A DNA stretch of 64,000 nt from Promethearchaeia archaeon (GTDB lineage: Archaea; Asgardarchaeota; Lokiarchaeia; Sigyniarchaeales; SOKP01), in NCBI GenBank assembly GCA_029856125.1, contig JAHQWJ010000152.1:1-64000 (forward strand), in the 5' to 3' direction. The translations under genes and the position numbers were made by a program. Below, piece after piece: positions 58,185 through 64,000 of the stretch. Position 1 is the first letter of the stretch, and the number at the start of each line of letters is the position of its first letter. Under the pieces are notes generated by a model. That model was not told where the DNA came from. It made no database searches and worked only from the letters and a program-made list of their open reading frames with translations.

Positions 58185-58877
58185 TTAATTTTTAGCGCTA
58201 CTTTCATTACTTTCCTTTGGTTTCCTTTTTGCGAGAAAATCGAGGTATTCTTCACTTTTCTCCTTTTCTTTCTTGGAAGGTTCATGAAAATTTGGATGTA
58301 TTATGAAAAACAGAATTATTGGCAAAAGAAAGAAACTTAAGAGATATACAATAATAATAGTATTTTCGAATAACATAAAATTATGCGCATCTTGTTCTTT
58401 AATACTATGAGTATAAATGAGATTATAATTCACAGTACCATTCTGTGGATTACTGTTCAATTGATAGTTTAAATCAACGGAGCCTTGACAAGTTAAATTG
58501 TCTCCAAATGATAATTCAATACTTCTTGAGGATATTATCTTGGGCCAGTAGAGTAAGGTACCATTATAAGTGTATAGATTTATTGTATTCTGATAAATTT
58601 CACAATCAATTCTTTCAATTTCCACAGCTGTTACACTTGCATTAAATGTGAAATCAATTTCCAAATAATATAAATATGCAACCGGATTTAATAAGTTTGA
58701 ATTTAACTCTATACTCATAGCAACATTCATATCTACATCACCGTCAATAGTTATATTTTTACTCCCTTTTAATCCAAAAAAATAATCAATGCTTCCTATT
58801 AGAGGAATTAAACACAATAAAACTACAATAATTAGAATTGTAAAAACTATAAATTTAGATTCTTTGCTCTTTACCAT
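58185..58877 (-). CDS. Membrane-anchored protein with outward beta domain
   Basis: The 230-residue product has an N-terminal helix (about 9-28), an outward beta-rich domain of about 130 residues with several N-x-S/T sequons and no cysteine pairs except one (I-D-C-E-I), a second helix near 170-192 and a cytoplasmic acidic/basic tail (K-K-E-K-E-K-S-E-E). The structure suggests a surface domain held by two helices. No family is recognised. Confidence 0.68.
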   Translation of the reverse strand: MVKSKESKFIVFTILIIVVLLCLIPLIGSIDYFFGLKGSKNITIDGDVDMNVAMSIELNSNLLNPVAYLYYLEIDFTFNASVTAVEIERIDCEIYQNTINLYTYNGTLLYWPKIISSRSIELSFGDNLTCQGSVDLNYQLNSNPQNGTVNYNLIYTHSIKEQDAHNFMLFENTIIIVYLLSFFLLPIILFFIIHPNFHEPSKKEKEKSEEYLDFLAKRKPKESNESSAKN

Positions 58878-59101
58878 CTTTCTCCCTCCATTTTTTTAAA
58901 AACAACAATTTGGGATACAAGAACATTTGTATTTACTATATTAAGAATTGAGTATTTTAATGTTAGGTTCTAAGCACAAAAAAGCTAAGAAAATTGTGAT
59001 TTGCAGTTTGAATCCCGGTTGCTTGAGAAATCATGAATTTTTGTTTTTGGGTAAATTGCGTAAAAAATCAGTTTTGAGAGGAAGACAACCTTTAAATTAC
59101 T

Positions 59102-60103
59102 TTAATTCACATCAATGTTCAACCAGGGCCAACTGTTATCTCCATCTAAAGAATCAGGATCATATTTGGGTTGAGTTCCATCATAAATATCAGTAGCTTT
59201 CACATATATTGTTTTTATCCCTTCTTCGTAAATTCTAAATTTTATTATCCAAAAAACCCAAACATTGTCAAAATCAACGCTTTTGATTATATCTGCTTGA
59301 TGCCAATTAAGTCCATCGTTGATTGTATATTCCACTTTTGCTATTCTAGTACCTCCATACGCTGCGCCCCCAATAAAAATTTGCTCTCCGGTCTCTACTG
59401 TTTTAAAAATTCCTCCTGAGTAAAATATTTTTGAATCTGCAGCCATAGGAGGTGATGTATCCCAACCATAATCATCCCAAAAATCCTGTAAAGGCATATC
59501 AATTACTTCAATTTTAGTTACCCAAGCCGGTTGTTTGGCGCCATAATAACCAGGATTTATTATCCTTAAAGGAAATCCTTGAACTGGAGGTAGTGTCTGA
59601 TTATTGATGTAAAGCGCTCCGATAACTGTATTGTTCATAAGCTGCTCCATCGTGTGGGTCGCGTAATACCCATCTGCTGCGTAATATTTAACTCCAGTTG
59701 CATTACTCTTTAACCCAAGCGTGCTCAATAAGTTATAAATGCTAAATCCAGTCCAGTTAGCTGTAGAAAGTAAGGAACCACCAAGACGGTTTCCAATGCA
59801 TTCTATTGTTAATGGAAATTCAATTAATGGTAGAGCTCGCAACTCTGAAAGACTATAATTAGTAGGGTTTTCGATGCTACCGTTTATTTTTAATTCGTAA
59901 CTATTCTCGTCAATCTCAGGGATGGCTCCGATTCTAGTAATGAAATAATCTTCGGTCTTAGTATAAAAATCGGGATATTCTATATCATTTACACCAGGGT
60001 TATAATTTGGAACCAGATAAAATCCAACGACTAATCCAACGACTAATCCAACGAGGATTACACCTACAATTGCTCCAATTCCAACTAATTTGTTCTTTCT
60101 CAT
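59102..60103 (-). CDS. Membrane-anchored sulfite-oxidase-like molybdoenzyme
   Basis: The 333-residue product begins with a hydrophobic anchor (residues 7-30). The oxidoreductase molybdopterin-binding domain follows, with L-T-I-E-C102-I-G-N-R, the Cys that ligates molybdenum, and P-L-R-I-I-N-P-G-Y-Y-G-A-K. A C-terminal immunoglobulin-like dimerisation domain (V-E-Y-T-I-N-D-G-L-N-W) completes it. Members are YedY/sulfite oxidase relatives that reduce or oxidise small substrates. No twin-arginine motif is present at the N-terminus, so the route of export is unclear. The anchor is encoded by a 12-base tandem repeat. Confidence 0.85.
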   Translation of the reverse strand: MRKNKLVGIGAIVGVILVGLVVGLVVGFYLVPNYNPGVNDIEYPDFYTKTEDYFITRIGAIPEIDENSYELKINGSIENPTNYSLSELRALPLIEFPLTIECIGNRLGGSLLSTANWTGFSIYNLLSTLGLKSNATGVKYYAADGYYATHTMEQLMNNTVIGALYINNQTLPPVQGFPLRIINPGYYGAKQPAWVTKIEVIDMPLQDFWDDYGWDTSPPMAADSKIFYSGGIFKTVETGEQIFIGGAAYGGTRIAKVEYTINDGLNWHQADIIKSVDFDNVWVFWIIKFRIYEEGIKTIYVKATDIYDGTQPKYDPDSLDGDNSWPWLNIDVN

Positions 60104-60283
60104 GATACAAAATCAAAATTTATCGTATGAATTACTTCTTATAGTAATTATACGCTGCTTTATTTAACCATGCCCATTAATTTTGAAAACATATCCGTTT
60201 AAAAAGCTGACAACTGAAATTTTAGTACTTTAATAAAGTAGAAACGAATATCCAAAAGAGAAAAAGGATTTTGAATGGTTGAA

Positions 60284-60309
60284 AATTTTTTCCTTTAAAT
60301 ACTCAAAAA
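60284..60309 (+). promoter_or_regulatory. Promoter of the Roadblock/GTPase operon
   Basis: T-tract then C-C-T-T-T-A-A-A-T-A-C-T-C-A-A-A-A-A. The string from the T-tract through the A-tract is nearly the same as at 29657-29678. Initiation is expected near 60325, and GGTGAT precedes the GTG start. Confidence 0.68.
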
Positions 60310-60352
60310 TGGTTACTCCCAAAAAGTAAACATTATTGGTGATATGTGAAAA

Positions 60353-60886
60353 GTGACAATTTACGTTCCTAAAACACTCTACGAGAACGAAATAGCCCAA
60401 GTGTTAGATGAGGTGCGATACAATTACGGAATGCTAACTAGGAAAGGATATATCCATGGACTCATTGCTATAGACCAAGATGCGAAAATAATTGCTATCG
60501 ATTCTCGATTTGACAGGAAATTAAATTATTGGGACTTAAGCTCTATCGGAGCGGCTTTATATGGTGTTGCCCGACAAGCGCAAGATTTTTTCGAGACCGA
60601 CTCGCTAGTACGTGCAACACTTATCTATAAAGACTTACAACTCTACGTTAAATCAATTGGAGATGTAATCCTTGTAAAAAAAGGAAAAAGAGAGATTCTG
60701 GTAGTCCTTTTGGTAGATAACCAAGTCAATATTGGCGTGCTCATCCTCCAAATGCGTAAGTTTTCAGCAAAGGTAAAGGATGCCATCACACGTAGTCAAA
60801 GTATAATGGAAAAATTGCAGATGTCAGAGCAAGATCTTAAAGAGCATCTCAGAGACTTAAAAAGAAAGGTTTTTGAGACGGTATAA
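60353..60886 (+). CDS. Roadblock/LC7-type protein
   Basis: The 177-residue product shows the Roadblock fold: G-Y-I-H-G-L-I-A-I-D-Q-D-A-K-I-I-A-I, then L-S-S-I-G-A-A-L-Y-G-V-A-R-Q-A, a strand L-Q-L-Y-V-K-S-I-G-D-V-I-L, I-L-V-V-L-L, and a C-terminal helix with N-I-G-V-L-I-L-Q-M. Roadblock proteins regulate GTPases (MglB for MglA, LC7 for Rab and Rag). A 40-residue charged C-terminal extension is present. The start is GTG at 60353. It is followed by the GTPase gene with 24 bases between, including a ribosome site, so the pair is an operon. Confidence 0.8.
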   Translation: MTIYVPKTLYENEIAQVLDEVRYNYGMLTRKGYIHGLIAIDQDAKIIAIDSRFDRKLNYWDLSSIGAALYGVARQAQDFFETDSLVRATLIYKDLQLYVKSIGDVILVKKGKREILVVLLVDNQVNIGVLILQMRKFSAKVKDAITRSQSIMEKLQMSEQDLKEHLRDLKRKVFETV

Positions 60887-60910
60887 ACCATATCGGAGGC
60901 GAGCTAAAAA

Positions 60911-61579
60911 ATGACAGTAGGTTCCAATCATGAAGAAAAGCAATTGGAAAAAGAACAACTCGATATCAGTGGTAAATCCGGGAAAAATTCTCTCAAGGAA
61001 GTGTTGCAGTTCAAGGTTGTTTATTGGGGTCCTGGCGAGTCTGGGAAGACGACTAACTACTTCAGGTTAAGGGAAAAATTCGACGGAGTAAAACTCAACC
61101 GAGGTTATTCCATCGAGACAACAGACGGAAGAACCTTGTGGCAAGATTCGATTCGATTGTCTTTCTATCTTAACCTCGAGAAGGTAAAATTTAACATCGT
61201 AACCCAAATCGTGACTGCGACTGGGCAAGAACGGTTTTTATCCACTCGTGAATACGTGTTGGACGGTGCTGATGGCGTTGTATTCGTCGCAGACTCCGAT
61301 CCTAAGAAAATGGAGCAAAATAAACGAAGTTTTCGAGAATTAATCAGTTTTACCAGCGACCAGAACGTTCCTTTCGTTATTCAGCTCAATAAAAGAGATA
61401 TACATGGAGCTATTTCAGAAAAAGAATTTAAAATAGAGCTTGGTTTGCCGAAATTTGAGAAATACGGAGATGGAACTAAGGTAATTTATCCCACTGTTGC
61501 GCTCGAAGGGGATAGCGTGAGAAAATGCTTCGAGGATCTGATGGTACTCGTGTTATTAAACTTTTTCAGGTTGAATTAA
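60911..61579 (+). CDS. Ras/MglA-like small GTPase
   Basis: The 222-residue product has the P-loop G-P-G-E-S-G-K-T (40-47), a switch 2 segment T-A-T-G-Q-E-R-F, where the Gly-Gln and E-R-F are as in eukaryotic Ras/Rab proteins while the preceding Asp is Thr as in MglA. It also has N-K-R-D (guanine specificity, in the N-K-x-D position) and a final S-A-L-like V-A-L-E-G. The first 30 residues are a charged extension. A pair with the Roadblock protein, like MglA/MglB, is implied by the operon. RBS GGAGGCGAG precedes the ATG. Confidence 0.87.
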   Translation: MTVGSNHEEKQLEKEQLDISGKSGKNSLKEVLQFKVVYWGPGESGKTTNYFRLREKFDGVKLNRGYSIETTDGRTLWQDSIRLSFYLNLEKVKFNIVTQIVTATGQERFLSTREYVLDGADGVVFVADSDPKKMEQNKRSFRELISFTSDQNVPFVIQLNKRDIHGAISEKEFKIELGLPKFEKYGDGTKVIYPTVALEGDSVRKCFEDLMVLVLLNFFRLN

Positions 61580-61625
61580 TTTATTTGAATAATTATTTTT
61601 CAAATTCCAAGTGAAGAGGAAACTA

Positions 61626-62780
61626 ATGAATATAGGAGACGATTTTATTACTTCAGAATTTTTACACTTGCTGTTTTTTGAGCAAAAGAATTTGGTTATA
61701 TTTCCCTACGTCGATTTGAAACACCTTAGGTCTGTGGATTTGTTTACAGTTGGTTTTGATACAGTAGATATCGATTCCACGGCTATCCATAACTTAAATG
61801 AGATAATTGAGTACGAGTGTAACAATTCCTATTCTCAACTGCAAACACTTTACTTCATACTCAACCCTTCGCTCGAAGAACTCGAGATATTAGTGGATTC
61901 CCCTAAATTAAGGTGCGTTATCAACTCAAAGCAGAACGTAGAAAGTTTAGCAAACGGGTATCAGTTCGTTTTTTACAACAAAAAATCTAATACTTTCTTA
62001 AATTACGAGTTTGAAGGAAGAGATTTATCTTTTGAAGAAGAGATACTACGAACTTCTCCTACCACACAAGCAATCGTGGACGAGCTTCTTAAAATTAAAA
62101 GCGTATCTTCTAAAATATTTGTTGAGCTAAATCAAAATGGTAGTCCCGATAATCTTCCCGAAATTCTTGCGGAATACAACCAGAAATATTGGAATAAAAT
62201 TCTTCGGTTTACTAAATTGTATTACCAAATAGAGATCCCGAAGTTTAATCGCCCTATCCAATTACCTAAGAAGAAGAGTTCAGGTAAAGAGATCGACTAC
62301 TCAGCAGAGTATGAGTTAATTATTAAAACCAATCGAAAAATAGGAAGATCGTTTATTCAATTAATCCACGATTATCGCTACGACAGAGTCAACCCTGCAA
62401 ATTTAGAAGTGAACCAACTTTTCTATCCTCAGAAACTTTACAATTACCTTAGGAATCATCATTGGAAAAACGGGATGCCAAAAGAGTTCGTAATTACTTG
62501 GTTCAAAATCACCACGAAAGATTTTATAGATCCCGAAGAGGCGTTAATGGAATTTCAGGTAATGCTAAAAAAATTGCGTTTATCCTATTCTGTTAGCGAG
62601 ATAGATTTAGAACGTAAAAGCGAACCAGAAAAAAAGGGATGTAAACAAGGTGAAAAACCAGATCCTATACCAATCATAAATCAACCGAGAAAGACAACGG
62701 CTATTCCTTCAACCGATAATTTTCCTGAGTTCAAAAAGTGGTTATTAAACAAATTGAACGAACTTGAAAAAATCGTGTAA
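61626..62780 (+). CDS. Third gene of the Roadblock/GTPase operon, unknown
   Basis: The 384-residue product has mixed alpha/beta content in the first 150 residues, with strands alternating with helices (L-V-I-F-P-Y-V-D-L, F-I-L-N-P-S). A helical middle follows, then a Lys/Pro-rich disordered stretch (near 345-360) and a final helix. No metal, nucleotide-binding or membrane motif is evident. The ATG at 61626 is preferred to the GTG at 61611 because GAGG lies just before it. Position suggests an effector, adaptor or regulator of the GTPase. Confidence 0.6.
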   Translation: MNIGDDFITSEFLHLLFFEQKNLVIFPYVDLKHLRSVDLFTVGFDTVDIDSTAIHNLNEIIEYECNNSYSQLQTLYFILNPSLEELEILVDSPKLRCVINSKQNVESLANGYQFVFYNKKSNTFLNYEFEGRDLSFEEEILRTSPTTQAIVDELLKIKSVSSKIFVELNQNGSPDNLPEILAEYNQKYWNKILRFTKLYYQIEIPKFNRPIQLPKKKSSGKEIDYSAEYELIIKTNRKIGRSFIQLIHDYRYDRVNPANLEVNQLFYPQKLYNYLRNHHWKNGMPKEFVITWFKITTKDFIDPEEALMEFQVMLKKLRLSYSVSEIDLERKSEPEKKGCKQGEKPDPIPIINQPRKTTAIPSTDNFPEFKKWLLNKLNELEKIV

Positions 62781-62911
62781 GAAGGTTTAAAAATGCTCTC
62801 AGATCGAGCTTTGATTATATCTTTGTTTTAGGTATTTATGCTAAAGGATTAATTTTTTTTTATCTCCAAAAATGTCATGTTTTTTAAGGAAGATAACTTA
62901 CAATTTAGATT

Positions 62912-64000
62912 ATGGAGTCGAATGGTAAAAAAGAAATGGATTTTGATTCTCCTACTTTAATAAACTACTTACGACAAGACATTCCTGTAGAAGAAATTAG
63001 AGATTATTCCTCATCAGGAAGAATAGCGAGTATTGATTTCATTAAAGGTTTTGCGATAATCTTCATAATGTTAGCTCATTATGCATCCGTTTGGTTGGAC
63101 CAAGATTGGTATTTCATGTACGGATTAGCCTTTATGTTTCTTGATATTTTAGGTCCCTCACTCTTTATTTTTCTTTCTGCTTTAAGCGTAGTTTTTACCG
63201 TGAAAAGAAAAACGGGAAAAATGCCTGAGAAACTTATTAGAAATCGAGTTTTTTCAAGAGGGCTAATAATTATGGCGATTGGAGTGCTTATAAACTTGAG
63301 TGTAACCTATTACCCTTTCCCGTTAAACCTATGGGGTTGGAATATTTTATTTTTTATGGGATTTTCCCAAATTTTTTCGTATTACGCATTAAAAATAACA
63401 AAAATGCCCCGTGCTATTATTGGAATATTTATCATTTTTTTAACTCCCACAATTAGAGCGTTTCTCTATGCTGGAAAAGATACTAATTTAATAATATCTT
63501 TTTTTCACTTCATAATAACTTCGGCTAATCCGTCCGTCACGCTATTACCTTGGCTTTCGATCTGTTTTATCTCTACAATTTTTGGAGAATATCTCTATGA
63601 GGCGATGGATGAAAAATCAGAAGAAACCTATAGCGGATTATTTCGTATCTTCTTGACGTGGGGTATTTTCCTTATTGTAGCGGGAGTTAGTATGGGGTAT
63701 TCACTTCAAACGGTAGCTAGCATGAATATATCAGAATATGGCCACTTATCTTTATTGGAAATAGCCAATAGTCAGGGGATTTTTTATTTGCCAGGGATGC
63801 CTGATTTTTTAATTAGAGGAACTGCTTCCAATATGCTATATGATTTAGGAACTGCCCTCACAATCATTGCTGTTGCTTTTTATTTCATTGATTTAAAAGG
63901 AAAATCGAATAACATAGTAAAGATGTTTAATTACTATGGGAAAATTTCCTTAAGCCTTTTTATGCTGCATTTTATCTTCATGCCCTTATATTTTAAACAA
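62912..64000 (+). CDS. Heparan-alpha-glucosaminide acetyltransferase-like membrane protein (partial)
   Basis: The 363 codons run past the end of the window. After an N-terminal cytoplasmic region, G-R-I-A-S-I-D-F-I-K-G-F-A-I-I-F-I-M-L-A-H-Y matches the start of the acyltransferase-3/DUF1624 family, with the conserved D and H (D near the start of helix 1, H at its end). At least eight more membrane helices follow. These enzymes transfer acetyl groups across the membrane to sugars. The ATG at 62912 is the first in frame with a coding-like N-terminus. The C-terminus lies beyond the window. Confidence 0.82.
   Translation, partial: MESNGKKEMDFDSPTLINYLRQDIPVEEIRDYSSSGRIASIDFIKGFAIIFIMLAHYASVWLDQDWYFMYGLAFMFLDILGPSLFIFLSALSVVFTVKRKTGKMPEKLIRNRVFSRGLIIMAIGVLINLSVTYYPFPLNLWGWNILFFMGFSQIFSYYALKITKMPRAIIGIFIIFLTPTIRAFLYAGKDTNLIISFFHFIITSANPSVTLLPWLSICFISTIFGEYLYEAMDEKSEETYSGLFRIFLTWGIFLIVAGVSMGYSLQTVASMNISEYGHLSLLEIANSQGIFYLPGMPDFLIRGTASNMLYDLGTALTIIAVAFYFIDLKGKSNNIVKMFNYYGKISLSLFMLHFIFMPLYFKQ

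Noticed and set aside
58990..59030. String resembling a tRNA T-arm (G-T-T-T-G-A-A-T-C-C-C)
   Set aside because: The flanking bases do not form the five-pair stem and no acceptor, D or anticodon arm is found around it.
58948..59196. Plus-strand frame of 82 residues starting before the end of the molybdoenzyme gene
   Set aside because: It overlaps the opposite-strand sulfite-oxidase-like gene for about 95 bases and has no recognisable domain; the protein looks random in composition.
1..64000. CRISPR array, transposase, integrase or rRNA
   Set aside because: No regularly spaced direct repeats, DDE or tyrosine/serine recombinase signatures, and no ribosomal RNA stretches were seen.

Overview
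The window is AT-rich archaeal chromosome, most likely from an Asgard archaeon of the Lokiarchaeia type. That placement is inferred from gene content. Information-processing genes are archaeal: a TFB-like factor, RadA with a second Rad51-family ATPase, an RPA-like single-strand binding protein, a FEN1-like nuclease, a Hel308/Ski2-like helicase and a Hef/FANCM-like helicase. Alongside them sit a Roadblock/LC7 protein, a Ras/MglA-like GTPase and a longin-like protein. Promoters are archaeal and very uniform: a T/C tract running into TTTAAATA or TTTATAAA. I saw no tRNA, rRNA, CRISPR array, transposase or integrase.

Layout. 1-3.3 kb: small ORFs, including three members of a microprotein family with the pattern I-P-F-S ... 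Y-x-G-x-E-x-I-x-F ... E-F, plus an RHH regulator and a PhzF-like enzyme. 3.4-18.8 kb: mostly metabolism and membrane functions (GPH transporter, hydrolase, phosphoglycerate mutase, acyl-CoA dehydrogenase with a C-terminal extension, DUF1028, thiolase-like protein, E1-like protein), with a CoiA-like nuclease, a zinc-finger protein and a longin-like protein. 18.8-26.6 kb: five minus-strand genes that look like one membrane apparatus, containing a HerA/VirB4-fold protein with a ruined Walker A and a membrane protein carrying a RadA-type HhH domain. 26.8-33.7 kb: two DNA helicases and small partners, with two more microprotein genes between them. 33.8-38.2 kb: a giant surface protein with toroid-type repeats and a TFB-like factor. 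38.9-40.7 kb: operon of an M50-like membrane protease, a membrane protein and a RadB-like ATPase.

40.7-43.9 kb: a cassette of a radical SAM/SPASM enzyme, a small membrane peptide whose C-terminal R-x-x-Y-P-x-G-x-x-Y motif is repeated in frame after a TGA stop, and a methyltransferase-TPR protein. A decayed copy of the 3' end of the RadB-like gene lies on the far side. I read this as a candidate peptide-modification (RiPP-like) cassette bounded by a partial duplication; the function is inference. 43.9-55.7 kb: small membrane and zinc proteins, RadA (apparently starting at ATT and carrying an extra C-terminal HhH), secreted proteins, FEN1-like and RPA-like genes. 55.8-60.1 kb: aldo/keto reductase, membrane proteins and a membrane-anchored sulfite-oxidase-like molybdoenzyme. 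60.3-62.8 kb: Roadblock, GTPase and unknown partner in one operon. The window ends inside an acyltransferase.

The recombination and replication genes are scattered but recur through the window, and HhH domains of RadA type occur in RadA and in the membrane cluster. This suggests, without proving, a link between DNA processing and the membrane apparatus. Percent identities and family assignments were judged by eye; no database search was possible.
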